From the NCBI GenBank assembly GCA_958295465.1, contig OY282353.1, positions 3,401,001 to 3,465,000 on the forward strand: a stretch of 64,000 nucleotides of DNA, read 5' to 3'. Of the stretch, positions 41,501-49,473 are shown one piece after another. Source of the stretch: an uncultured Gammaproteobacteria bacterium. GTDB lineage: Bacteria; Pseudomonadota; Gammaproteobacteria; HK1. Under the pieces are notes generated by a model. It searched no databases, was not told the origin of the DNA, and was given only the letters and a program-made list of their open reading frames with translations. Position numbers and translations under genes: made by a program. Position 1 is the stretch's first letter. Each line of letters starts with the position of its first letter.

Positions 41501-42684
41501 CCGGGCCGGCCGCGGAAGACGATCCGGAACCGCCCGCCGACCCGCAACGCTGGCCGGCGGACCCGATCGACACGACACTGCCGGCGCTGGCCGACGCCGA
41601 GATCGAGGTTCATGCGGAGGCGCTGATCTACAAGTCGTTCCGCGTGGATCGGCCGATCCTGAACGCGACGCTCGATGACCGGATACTCAGGATCGAGCGG
41701 CTTGCGGGGACCGTGTTCGGCGGTGGCTTCGACCTGGCCGGCGGGTTGGACGGGCGCGACATCCCCGCCATCGACGTCGACGTCGCCATCGAGGGCATGA
41801 ACGTCGCCGAGGCATTGTTCCAGGCCAGCGCGTTCGACGTCGCCGCCGGCACCCTCGATGCCGGAATGAAGCTGCACGCGCGGGGACGTTCGCAGCGCGA
41901 TCTGGTCAGGTCGCTCGCGGGTTCCGCCAATTTCAAGGTCAGTAACGGCACGGTCAAGGGTTTCGACCTGCACGAGGTCAGCGATCGGCTGAAGCATCCC
42001 GGCGCGTCCGCCGGCTTCATAGGGTTTCTGGATGCGGCCATGAGCGGCGGCGTCACCAGGGTTTCGTCGCTCGATGCCACCCTTGCCGTCGAAAACGGCG
42101 TGGTACGGACCAGCGACATGAAGCTCGTCGCCGACGCCGGGGCCGGCGAGGCGCAGGGGATCGTCGATCTGCCGGCCTGGAACATCGACACCCACGCCGT
42201 CTTCCGGCTGACCGAGCACGAGGGCGCGCCACCCCTGCACCTGCGCCTGACCGGTCCCCCCGACGCCCCTCGGAGACGTTTCGATTTCGCGGCGCTTCAG
42301 GCCTGGGTGCTGGAGCGCGGCGCGGTCGGGCTGGCCGAGACCCTCGCCTTCCCGGTGCCGGCGTTGATCGGGGCCGTGGCCGGCGAGACCGTGGCCGGCG
42401 GTGCGGCCGAGACCGTGACCGGCGTGGCCGGCGGCGTGGTCGAGACCGTGGCCGGCGGTGCGGTCGAGACCGTGACCGGCGTGGCCGGCGGCGTCGCCGA
42501 GATCGTGACCGGCGTCGCCGGGGCCGTGACCGGTGGGGCCGCGCCGGACCGGACCCGGCCGCAGGAGGCGTCGCCGGTTCCGCGCGGGCAGCGGGAGTCC
42601 GAGCCGGGCGAACCCGGCGACGGCGATCCTGCCGGCCATACCGGTCTCGGGGGCTTCGTCAGGGGGCTGTTCGAGGGGCGGTAG
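38518..42684 (+). CDS. Large AsmA-family protein
   Basis: A 1,388-residue AsmA-like protein. It has an N-terminal membrane anchor (LVYGLLAVVALLAAAALVLP), the family opening SLIDWNAWKPELSAKVKEVSG, and a C-terminal AsmA domain with VEGMNVAEALFQASAFDVAAG-like text near 1,090-1,110. AsmA proteins are envelope proteins implicated in outer-membrane assembly and lipid transport. Two low-complexity insertions interrupt it: a Thr/Val-rich EVTTEVTTGVTAG run at about 40320-40440 and a C-terminal TVAGGAAETVTGVAGG repeat at about 42375-42540. GGAGGG lies upstream of the ATG. Confidence 0.88.
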   Translation: MRKLVYGLLAVVALLAAAALVLPSLIDWNAWKPELSAKVKEVSGRTLEVRGDLNAGVLPSLHLAAHDVRLSNAPGARSADMATLRILKVNVRLAPLLKGRIEVAGIELVQPVIELERLAGGRMNWTLEAGGMAPGPGGEGTGDRAAAGFVEPDTAVRDGPEGVRERAVPGLAAAGSVRAFRLDNLSIRNGTINYRDSAKGTVESIRNLSADGALDSLAGPARLKGGMTVRGLQLAFDGSIGRHVEGTPLAFALELGTRGVSTVSVKGTVTGLGDAPRLRADVRGGGRSLRDLVAALPGSAAPRAPDHSFALAASLSATPEAITLDDLTVELGGARARGSAKVATGRVIRADVVLEADRIDADAFLPAAAPGSRTGDAPGDAGKDMVAAGEAGASGVGPPGGEEVPAGAGKEAAGTGKAGEESGVRLPGGIDVRVGLAVGEIVLKGRPIREVRLDASLGEGALSLDRLSARLPGGATFGATGTVSGGDGTLRYAGKLSFRAADLRTLLDRMGVDLSGMAAGGLEKATAVADVSGDLSRIRFGNVRMQLDDSRLDGSASLALGGRPAFDASLDVDRLDLDAWLPAAETGRTGAAAVAGAAAGVTTEVTTEVTTGVTAGAATGVATGDAAEAGVTTGVATGAAVPASRKEPPSERGDDPLSIPRNFDADLDVRVGSIVYRKAEIGDLRFDGTLANGRLTVREASIGSLAGASARIEGVVSDVEGAPSFEGIVTAASDDPSGLFRVLRVESPIAAGKLGPMRLSARTTAVRGGVAVDARLGLAGVEATVTGSVNDLAKTPTFDLHFDGRHPDLARLAAVLGARIRKDQAGGGPVALELSARGNLEALSVEADGALAKGTVRLSGTLDAPFDAPKLDMGLDLRHPDLAGLIRALRPGYVPAAPDLGGLALTAGLKSDGDTVVIEGLSGNVGPTDLAGNGTWRTAGPRPRLKLALTCGVIRLNDYLGSTRPPGSAEPARRSRAGTGGEGSLPAAAGAAPRAGPAAEDDPEPPADPQRWPADPIDTTLPALADAEIEVHAEALIYKSFRVDRPILNATLDDRILRIERLAGTVFGGGFDLAGGLDGRDIPAIDVDVAIEGMNVAEALFQASAFDVAAGTLDAGMKLHARGRSQRDLVRSLAGSANFKVSNGTVKGFDLHEVSDRLKHPGASAGFIGFLDAAMSGGVTRVSSLDATLAVENGVVRTSDMKLVADAGAGEAQGIVDLPAWNIDTHAVFRLTEHEGAPPLHLRLTGPPDAPRRRFDFAALQAWVLERGAVGLAETLAFPVPALIGAVAGETVAGGAAETVTGVAGGVVETVAGGAVETVTGVAGGVAEIVTGVAGAVTGGAAPDRTRPQEASPVPRGQRESEPGEPGDGDPAGHTGLGGFVRGLFEGR

Positions 42685-42785
42685 GTCGTCCTCATGGACA
42701 TTTTCCCCGGCAGCATCGACCAGTGTATACGCCGCCGGGAGCGGGTAGCAGGCAGGTCGTCTTCATGGGTTCCTTCCCCGGCGTC
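42681..42785. repeat. Two-copy 71-bp-period repeat after asmA
   Basis: Two similar 30-base segments (about 42683-42712 and 42753-42783) contain, on the minus strand, GCCGGGGAA, an ATG and AGGACGACC/AAGACGACC. The two ATGs (42695 and 42766) are 71 bases apart. The 23-codon frame from the outer ATG ends in a TGA that overlaps the inner ATG. No recognisable gene follows on that strand, so this may be a relic. Confidence 0.5.
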
Positions 42786-42918
42786 GAGGCATTCTGCGCC
42801 GCGGCGCCCGGCAGGGCCGGCAACGTCCCCGGGGAGATGGCGGGAGGTTTCTTCCTCGCAACCGCGGTTGCCGTTCGATCGATGAATCCCTGCACCGCCC
42901 GGCGTCCCGCGATGCGTT

Positions 42919-43761
42919 TCAGATCTCGTCCCGGACCCTCAGAAAGCTGGCGAAGCGGGGCACGCCGTTCCGGGTCCTGCCGTAGTGCTTGTAGGTGACG
43001 GTCGCCCCCAGGGGCGGCGGGTTGCGGCGTTGTTCGTCGGAGAACCCGGTGCCGAGCCGGAAGCGAAGCCCCCCTGGCGTTTCCACCAGCAGGGCGCCGA
43101 GCATGCCGGTGAGCCTCCCCTTCCCGGGCAGATGCCCGATCACCACCGCTTCGGCGTCCTCGTGCGTCTTCAGCTTGAGCAGGTCGTCGCTGCGGCCGGC
43201 GGTGTAGAGGGAGCCGCCCTTGTGCAGCATCAGCCCCTCGCCGCCGGCGGCGACCACACGATCGAGCCTCTCCATCAGCTCGGCGCGGTCCGCGACCCGG
43301 AACTGCTCGACCAGCGCGACGCAGGGAGAGGCGATGGTCTCGAACATCTCCCGCAGGCGCTGCAAGCGGCGATCGAAGGTCGCCGGGCTCGACGGCAGGT
43401 CGAACACCATGAACCGAATCTCGCGCCACTGCGCGTCGTCGGGGCTTTGCCGCCGAACTGCCCCGGACAGGCGTTCGAAGGCGCCGCGCCCCATCCACAG
43501 CTCGCCGTCGAGCGGCACGCGCGGAAAGTGCGCCACGAACCAGGGCGGAGCGTTGATCCGGTTGCCCTTTCGAGAGCGGAGCCGCTCGCCGTCCCAGTAG
43601 GCGCGCACCCCGTCGAGCTTCTCGCTGACCCAGTACCGGTCGAGGTCGACGTCTTCCCGATAGACGTTGGCGAGCGGCAGTGGCGGGGCGGTCCCCGCTT
43701 CGCCGGCCAAGGCGGCGGGAGCCGAGAACGCGAGCAGCGCGGCGAAGACGAAGCGATGCAT
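42919..43761 (-). CDS. ligE: ATP-dependent DNA ligase, periplasmic LigE type
   Basis: A 280-residue minimal ATP-dependent ligase with an N-terminal signal peptide (MHRFVFAALLAFSAPAALAG). The nucleotidylation lysine is in SEKLDGVRAYWDG, with further motifs LDGELWMGRG, EGLMLH and LLKLK. LigE proteins in Gram-negative bacteria are exported and linked to competence or extracellular DNA handling. An in-frame upstream Met would remove the signal peptide logic, so 43761 is preferred. Confidence 0.9.
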   Translation of the reverse strand: MHRFVFAALLAFSAPAALAGEAGTAPPLPLANVYREDVDLDRYWVSEKLDGVRAYWDGERLRSRKGNRINAPPWFVAHFPRVPLDGELWMGRGAFERLSGAVRRQSPDDAQWREIRFMVFDLPSSPATFDRRLQRLREMFETIASPCVALVEQFRVADRAELMERLDRVVAAGGEGLMLHKGGSLYTAGRSDDLLKLKTHEDAEAVVIGHLPGKGRLTGMLGALLVETPGGLRFRLGTGFSDEQRRNPPPLGATVTYKHYGRTRNGVPRFASFLRVRDEI

Positions 43762-44194
43762 GACCGTCCTCCTCGTAGTGGCCGGCACGGGGATTTCGAT
43801 GGTCGTGCCGTGCGCCGCATCGTGGGCGCCGGGGTGTCCCGCGGATAGCGGCCCGGGTCCCGACTTTCGTAGGATGCGGCCGTGATCGCGCATCGCCTCC
43901 GGCTGACCCGGGGACGGAAAGGCGCCGGGGAATCGGCGGCCGATTCATCTGCCCATGCCCCCGTTTCATCAGGACCGCCCAGAGATGCGCAAGGAGCTCG
44001 AACGAGTCCCATTTCGTTCTTGCGGGCATCCTGAACGGAGCCGCCTGCCTCCGCGGACGTCACGCCGGGCGGAATCGGCATCGCGCCCGCTGCCGGCTCG
44101 CCTTGACCGCCAGCGTCGTCCGGCGTCTCGGGGTGAGTCTCCGGCGGCGATGCCTGTATGATCCGCAGGGCAACGGAGATCGGAGGAGGCTGCG
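43762..44194. other. Intergenic region between ligE and the NYN gene
   Basis: About 430 bases between divergent genes. No coding sequence is supported. GGAGGAGG at 44182-44189 is the ribosome-binding site of the NYN gene and justifies its GTG start. Confidence 0.4.
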
Positions 44195-45016
44195 GTGCCG
44201 GACCGGAACCAGACCAGCAACATGGCGTTGTTCTGCGACTTCGAGAACATCGCGCTCGGGGTGCGCGACGCGAAGTACGACGATCTCGACATCACCCGGG
44301 TGCTCGAACGCCTGCTGCTCAAGGGCAGCATCGTGGTCAAGAAGGCCTACGCCGACTGGGAGCGGTACAAGACCTTCAAGCGCGGCATGCACGAGGCCGC
44401 GTTCGAGCTCATCGACATTCCCCACGTGCGCCAATCGGGCAAGAACTCCGCCGACATCCGGCTCGTGGTCGACGCGCTCGACCTGTGCTACACCAAGTCG
44501 CACGTGGATACCTTCGTGATCATCAGCGGCGATTCGGACTTCTCGCCCCTGGTGAGCAAGCTCCGGGAGAACGACAAGATGGTGGTCGGGCTCGGGGTCA
44601 GGAATTCGACCTCGGACCTGCTGCTGGCGAACTGCGACGAGTTCATCTTCTACGACGATCTGGTGCGCGAGCGCGAGGCGCGCAAGAAGAAACGCCGCCA
44701 GGGGCGCACGAAGAAGAAGACGAACGGAAAGGCCGCCACCAAGGTCGAGGAGGAGGATCGGACCCAGGAGGCGCTCGATCTGGTGCTGGAGACGGTGGAG
44801 GCGCTGATGCGGGAGCGCGGCGAGAACGAGACCCTGTGGGGTTCGATGGTCAAGCAGGCCCTGCGCCGGCGCGACCCGGGCTTCAACGAGAGCGCCTACG
44901 GCTTTCGCTCCTTCAACCGGCTGCTGGAGGAGGCGAGCGCGCGCCAGCAGCTCGTGCTGGTTCCCGACGAGAAGTCGGGCGGCTACGTGATCAAGTCCAC
45001 GCTGCTCGAAGACTGA
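44195..45016 (+). CDS. NYN-domain (LabA/DUF88) protein with C-terminal OST-HTH-like domain
   Basis: A 273-residue protein. The N-terminal PIN-like NYN domain has LFCDFENIALG, SADIRLVVDALDL and FVIISGDSDFSPLV, the acidic residues expected of an RNase fold. A lysine-rich linker (KKKRRQGRTKKKTNGK) leads to a winged-helix OST-HTH/LOTUS-like domain at the C-terminus. Such proteins are predicted to bind or cleave RNA. The start is GTG with a strong GGAGGAGG site. Confidence 0.9.
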   Translation: MPDRNQTSNMALFCDFENIALGVRDAKYDDLDITRVLERLLLKGSIVVKKAYADWERYKTFKRGMHEAAFELIDIPHVRQSGKNSADIRLVVDALDLCYTKSHVDTFVIISGDSDFSPLVSKLRENDKMVVGLGVRNSTSDLLLANCDEFIFYDDLVREREARKKKRRQGRTKKKTNGKAATKVEEEDRTQEALDLVLETVEALMRERGENETLWGSMVKQALRRRDPGFNESAYGFRSFNRLLEEASARQQLVLVPDEKSGGYVIKSTLLED

Positions 45017-45209
45017 AGCCCGGCAAGCGCCGGCAGGGAGGCCCGGCGGCCGAGGGTGCGGCGCGCGGCGGAGCCGGGCCACATCGGCGGCTTCGAGTGC
45101 AACGATCCGATCGCCCTCTCCTACATCACCCTCGCGGCCTCCGCGGTGGCCGCCTGCTTCACGTGGCGCCTCGAGAACTTGCGGCCCTGCCTCCGAGGCA
45201 TCTCCCGGC

Positions 45210-45313
45210 TCAGCTTCCCCCGCCGCCGGGCGCGTATCGCGAGAACGCGCCCGTGTAAGTCTTGGGGCGGGGCAGGGCAGCCGCCGCGCTTCGACGTCCC
45301 GATCCCGAGGGTC
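45210..45313 (-). pseudogene. Hydantoin racemase 3' end, separated by IS66
   Basis: Removing the IS and one copy of the 8-bp duplication joins this segment to the racemase at 47843. The frame continues ...GLATLGIGTSKRGG, the expected C-terminus of Asp/Glu/hydantoin racemases. The family ending PRPKTYTGAFSRYAP then follows in another frame, ending at TGA 45210. The tail has therefore also acquired a small frameshift, or contains a sequencing error. Confidence 0.75.
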
Positions 45314-45334
45314 GTAAGCGCCCCGGGAACGGCG

Positions 45335-46981
45335 CTATTGACGCGGATTGATAAGGGGGCCTTGGAGCGGGTGTCGAGTGAGGGTATCGGAGTCGAGCCG
45401 GGTGGGCAGCAGGGCTTCGACCTCGGCGAGTGATTGCGCCTTGGGCAGTTCGGTGAACACGTGGCGCAGGTAGGCGTAGGGTTCGAGTGCGTTGGCCTTG
45501 GCGGTTTCGATCAGCGAGTAGAGCCGGGCGCTGGCGTTGGCGCCGGGCACGGTATCGGCGAAGAGCCAGTTGCGTCTTCCGAGGCAGAACGGGCGGATGG
45601 CGTTCTCGACGGGGTTGGTGTCGATGCCGTAGCGGCCGTCGTCACAGAAGCGCACCAGCGCGTTCCACTGGTTGTCGAGGTAGCGCATGGCCTTGCCCAG
45701 GGGGCCGGAGGGCAGCACCTTGGGCAGGGTGTCGTCGAGCCAGGCGCGCAGGGCGTTGAGCACCGGGACGCTCTCGGCCTGCCGGGCGCGGTGGCGCTGG
45801 TCGGGAGGGGTGTCGCGGATGCGGCGCTCGATGGCGTAGAGGGTGCGGATGCGGTGCAGCACGCTCAGGGCACGGCGCGCCTTCGCGGGTGGGGCCGGAG
45901 GCAGCTTGTTCGGATTCAGGCCGAGGCTTTTGAGGGTGTCGGTGAACCCGCGCCGGGCATGGGCCCAGCACGCCAGGTGCACCAGCCCCTGCTCGCGCAC
46001 CGCCGGGGCATAGCCGCTGTAGCCGTCGGTGTGCAGCGCGCCGGTGAACCCTGCAAGCAAGCGTTTGGGGACGTCGCCGGCGCGGGTGGGGTCGTAGTCG
46101 AACACGACGATGGGCGGTTCGGGGCCGGCGCTCATCTGCGCCCAGAGTTGGGACTTCGATTGTGCGCCCTTGCCGGGTTCTTTGAGCACCTGCACGGTGG
46201 TCTCGTCCATCAGCAGGTAGGGCCGGTCAAGCAACTCCTCGCGCAACAGGTTGATGAGAGGGACCACGAGTGCGCCGGCGCGCACCATCCACGTCGCCAG
46301 GGTGGTGCGTGAGAGGTCGACCCCGAGGCGCTTCAGTTGCTGGTGCTGGCGATACAGTGGCAGCGCATCGGCGTACTTCGCGGTGGCCACGTGGGCGAGC
46401 AGCCCGGGGCTGGCGAGGCTCTTGGGCAGCGGCTGCGCGGGCATCGCAGCGGTGCGCAGATGCCCCTCGCAGTGCGGGCAGCGATACTTGCCACGGACAT
46501 GGCGCAGCACCCGCACCTGGGCGGGGATGATGTCGAGCTGCTCGCTGACCACCTCACCGAAGCGTTCCAGCTCGACCCCGTGATGCGGGCAGGTCCGCTC
46601 GTCGTGCGCCAACGGATGCTCGATGTCGATACGCGGTAGGGCGTCAGGCAACGGGGCGCGCTTCGGTGTGGCGCGCCGATGGGCGGCGACCTCGGTGCCC
46701 GGAGCGCTCTCGGGCTCCTGCGCCGCGCTGGCCTCGGCCTCGTTGAACAGCCCGAGCTGCCCGTCGGGGAGCTTCTCCGACGAGGGCGCGAAGTGCCGGG
46801 CAAGCAGCAGGCGCACCTGCGCTTCCAGGTGCTCGATCCTCGCATCGCGCTGTGCGATGGCCGCGTCGCGCTCGGTGAGTGCGGATTCGTAGCGACGCAC
46901 CAGCGTGTGCAGCGAGCCGATGTCGTGGGGCAGCGCTTGCCCGAGGTTCGACACCGGGGCGGTGACCGGGAGCGTGTTCAT
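45335..46981 (-). CDS. tnpC: IS66 transposase TnpC
   Basis: A 548-residue DDE transposase of IS66. It has an N-terminal coiled-coil and zinc-finger-like region (CPHHG, CPHCEGH), then the catalytic residues in LLMDETTVQV, LHTDGYSGY and NPVENAIRP, and the C-terminal IS66 domain ending near AYLRHVFTELP. The Met at 46981 is preferred over one nine codons earlier. Full length and apparently active. Confidence 0.96.
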   Translation of the reverse strand: MNTLPVTAPVSNLGQALPHDIGSLHTLVRRYESALTERDAAIAQRDARIEHLEAQVRLLLARHFAPSSEKLPDGQLGLFNEAEASAAQEPESAPGTEVAAHRRATPKRAPLPDALPRIDIEHPLAHDERTCPHHGVELERFGEVVSEQLDIIPAQVRVLRHVRGKYRCPHCEGHLRTAAMPAQPLPKSLASPGLLAHVATAKYADALPLYRQHQQLKRLGVDLSRTTLATWMVRAGALVVPLINLLREELLDRPYLLMDETTVQVLKEPGKGAQSKSQLWAQMSAGPEPPIVVFDYDPTRAGDVPKRLLAGFTGALHTDGYSGYAPAVREQGLVHLACWAHARRGFTDTLKSLGLNPNKLPPAPPAKARRALSVLHRIRTLYAIERRIRDTPPDQRHRARQAESVPVLNALRAWLDDTLPKVLPSGPLGKAMRYLDNQWNALVRFCDDGRYGIDTNPVENAIRPFCLGRRNWLFADTVPGANASARLYSLIETAKANALEPYAYLRHVFTELPKAQSLAEVEALLPTRLDSDTLTRHPLQGPLINPRQ

Positions 46982-47057
46982 GAACCATAGAATAATGACT
47001 CGCGACACGTCGCGTGATCAGATGTTCTTATGGTGCGATCAGTGCACCTTATGACCG

Positions 47058-47414
47058 TCAGTACATTGAGGCGTAGTGCAAGTGCTGATGCGGGCGCATG
47101 CGCCACAGGTCGTAGCCGTCGAGCAGGAAGTTCAGTTGTGCCCCGCTGAGGCTGACCACCGCGTCGGCGCGGCGCGGCCAAGCGAAGCGCGCACGTTCCA
47201 GGCGCTTTTGCCACAGCACGAATCCGCACCGCTCCCAATACAGAATCCGGCACTGGGTGCGCCGGCGATTGGTGAACACGAACAACTGGGTCGAGAACGG
47301 GTCCATCGCCAAGGTGTCCTGCACCAGCGCGGCGAGTCCTGTCATCTGCTTCCTGAAGTCGACCGGCTCGACGCACAGCCACACGTCGATGCCCTCGTTC
47401 GGCGGACGAATCAT
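47058..47414 (-). CDS. tnpB: IS66 accessory protein TnpB (Orf2)
   Basis: A 118-residue IS66 Orf2 protein with the family sequence VWLCVEPVDFRKQMTGLAAL and QLFVFTNRRRTQCRILYWE. Its ATG overlaps the tnpA stop (ATGA), the usual coupling. It is required for IS66 transposition, but its biochemical role is not settled. Confidence 0.95.
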   Translation of the reverse strand: MIRPPNEGIDVWLCVEPVDFRKQMTGLAALVQDTLAMDPFSTQLFVFTNRRRTQCRILYWERCGFVLWQKRLERARFAWPRRADAVVSLSGAQLNFLLDGYDLWRMRPHQHLHYASMY

Positions 47415-47755
47415 GACAGCCGGCTCGCGCAATCGAGCACCGTGGCGCAGGCCGCGTTCTCGGCGTGGGCGGGGACCTCGACGACGACGCCGTTGGGCAG
47501 ATGCACCCGAAACGCGGCGCTGCCCGTGGACAGGTGCACCGGCACGAAGGTGGGCGCCGCCGGGGCCGGCTCGGTAAGCACACCACGGCGCTTGAGCGTC
47601 GAGTGCGCGTTGTACAGTGCGCTGACCGACAGCCCGTGCTCCTGTGCATAGGCTTTCAGCGTCTGTCGTTGTTCACGACAGGCGCGCAGATGGTCGAGCC
47701 AGAATCGGTCGCGCGCCTTGGGACGCGCCCTTGAGTGGGCTCTCGCCTGAGCCAT
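47411..47755 (-). CDS. tnpA: IS66 accessory protein TnpA (Orf1)
   Basis: A 114-residue helix-turn-helix protein of IS66 (RFWLDHLRACREQRQTLKAY, GLSVSALYNAHSTLKRRG). ATG 47755 follows GGGAGGG with good spacing; upstream in-frame Mets lie closer to the IS end. The 5' end of an identical gene remains in the relic at 717-885. Confidence 0.92.
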   Translation of the reverse strand: MAQARAHSRARPKARDRFWLDHLRACREQRQTLKAYAQEHGLSVSALYNAHSTLKRRGVLTEPAPAAPTFVPVHLSTGSAAFRVHLPNGVVVEVPAHAENAACATVLDCASRLS

Positions 47756-47810
47756 CACTGTCACCCTCCCACAGGACATTGGAGGGTGCACCGTGGCACG
47801 AGCCACACAG

Positions 47811-48494
47811 CTATGGAATTACGTACTTCTCCGGGCGCTTACCGAGGGTCGCGAGACCTTCGACGATCTTCACCGCCGCAGTGACCCCCTCCACCACCGG
47901 CACCGCCAGCTCCTCGGAGAGCGAGCGGGCCATGTCCACCATGCCCGCGCAGCCGAGCACGATGGATTCACAGCCGTCCTCGTCGAGGGCGCGGCGGACC
48001 TCGGACCGGAGTCGATCGCGGGCGCCCGACGCTGCGTCCTCCAGCGCGAGCACCGGGATCTCGGAAGCGCGGACCTTGCGGCAGAGATCCGCGTATCCGT
48101 AGCGCCGCGCGAGATGCTCGATGGCCGGCGCGGAGCGGGCGAGGGTGGTGACCACCGTGAAGCTGCCCGAGACGATGGACGCCACCTGCATCGCCGCCTG
48201 GCAGATCCCGATGACCGGGACGGAGGCCACGCACCGCGCCGCGTCCACCCCGGTGTCGTCGAAGCATCCGACGACGATGCCGGCGACGTCCGGATGGGCG
48301 TTCACCGCGTCGAGCATCGGGGGGATCGAGAACACCTCGTCGTAGTACCCCTCGATGCTTTCCGGCCCGTACCCGGCCGTCGCCGCGATCAGCTCGGTCC
48401 CCTGCGCCGCGACGGTGGATGCCGCGGCGAGCATCCTGTCGGTCATCGAGGCCGTCGTATTGGGGTTGACGAGCAGTATCCTGATCGCGGGCAT
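47811..48494 (-). pseudogene. Hydantoin/Asp-Glu racemase, interrupted by IS66
   Basis: The N-terminal 217 residues of a HyuE-like racemase. It starts MPAIRILLVNPNTTASMTDRM and has both catalytic cysteines (VVGCFDDTG and VLGCAGM). At 47843 the reading frame enters the IS66 end and terminates after ten foreign residues (KRPEKYVIP). The lost tail is at 45210-45313. Most of the fold is kept, so partial activity is conceivable. It follows two ABC permease genes on the same strand, suggesting a former uptake-and-racemisation operon for hydantoin- or allantoin-like compounds. Confidence 0.88.
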
Positions 48495-48623
48495 GTCCTG
48501 CTGCTCCCTGGTCCCTTGTCCGTGAAATCTTCGACAAGAGGACGAAGATTCGTTCGCCGGCCGGCGTCCGGTTCCGGCGATGCCGGGCCGGGATCCTCGA
48601 TCCTCCGCGCGGCGCCCTCCCGC

Positions 48624-49472
48624 CTACACCATCCCCTCGCCGGCGTCCGTGCCGTGCTTCAGTCGGCGCCGCTGCATCAGGGAGATGAAGGAGAGGCAGA
48701 GCATGATGACGAGGAAGGATACCCCGGTGGTCACGGTGCCCAGCGCATAGAGCACCGGGGTGGTCGCGGTGGTGGTCATCCCGAAGATCTCGAGCGGCAG
48801 GGTGTTGTGCACGCCGGCCGCGAGCAGGGTGCGCGCGAACTCGTCGAACGAGAGCGTGAACCCGAACAGGCCCACACCGACCAGGCTCGGACCGATGATC
48901 GGCAGCACCACGTACCGGAACACCTGCCAGGGACGCGCGCCCAGATCCCGCGCCGCTTCCTCGTAGGAGGGGTCGAAGCGGTTGAACACCGCGAACATGA
49001 TGAGCAGCCCGAACGGCAGGGTCCACGTCAGGTGCGCGCCGAGGCCCGAGCTGTACCAGTGCGGCTCGAATCCGGCCCGGTCGAACATCAGGCCGATCCC
49101 CAGGGTGATCAGGATCGAGGGCACGATCAGGCTGGCCACGGTGAGGTAGAACACCACGGTGGCGCCGCGGAATGGCTTTCGGAACGCGAGGCCGGCGGCC
49201 AGCGAGAACACCACGGTCAGCCCCATGACCACGCACGCCAGGGTGAACGAGCGTGCGAACGACCCCTCGAAATCCCCGACCATCTGCGGCTCGAAGAGCT
49301 TCCCGAACCAGTGCAGCGACACCCCGTTCATCGGGAAGGTGAGTCCGCCGTCGACCCCCTGGAACGACAGGATGACGATCGCGATGATGGGGCCGTACAT
49401 GAACACCACGAACAGCGCGAAGAAGAGCGCGAGGGCGCGGAACTCGACCCTCCGCCTTGCGCCCCGGCGCAC
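48624..49472 (-). CDS. ABC transporter permease, PotC type
   Basis: A 282-residue inner-membrane permease of the spermidine/putrescine-like family, with about six membrane segments. The EAA loop reads EEAARDLGARPWQVFRYVVLPI. It lies one base after its partner permease. The reading frame is intact, but the ATPase and binding-protein genes of the same operon are broken, so the transporter is probably non-functional unless complemented elsewhere. Confidence 0.9.
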   Translation of the reverse strand: MRRGARRRVEFRALALFFALFVVFMYGPIIAIVILSFQGVDGGLTFPMNGVSLHWFGKLFEPQMVGDFEGSFARSFTLACVVMGLTVVFSLAAGLAFRKPFRGATVVFYLTVASLIVPSILITLGIGLMFDRAGFEPHWYSSGLGAHLTWTLPFGLLIMFAVFNRFDPSYEEAARDLGARPWQVFRYVVLPIIGPSLVGVGLFGFTLSFDEFARTLLAAGVHNTLPLEIFGMTTTATTPVLYALGTVTTGVSFLVIMLCLSFISLMQRRRLKHGTDAGEGMV

Positions 49473-49473
49473 G

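Larger units (their letters stand above)
45314..47842 (-). mobile_element. Complete IS66-family insertion sequence
   Basis: A 2,529-base element with GTAAGCGCCC at both outer ends. It is flanked by a perfect 8-bp target duplication CGAGGGTC (45306-45313 and 47843-47850), the length expected for IS66. It carries tnpA, tnpB and tnpC in the standard order on the minus strand, all intact. It splits a hydantoin racemase gene. A 169-base relic of the same end occurs at 717-885. Confidence 0.95.

Noticed and set aside
40057..42639. An 860-codon minus-strand frame inside asmA
   Set aside because: The composition is typical antisense high-GC translation, while the plus strand encodes a clear AsmA protein.
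44158..45258. A 366-codon frame over the NYN gene
   Set aside because: Out-of-frame shadow of the NYN-domain gene.
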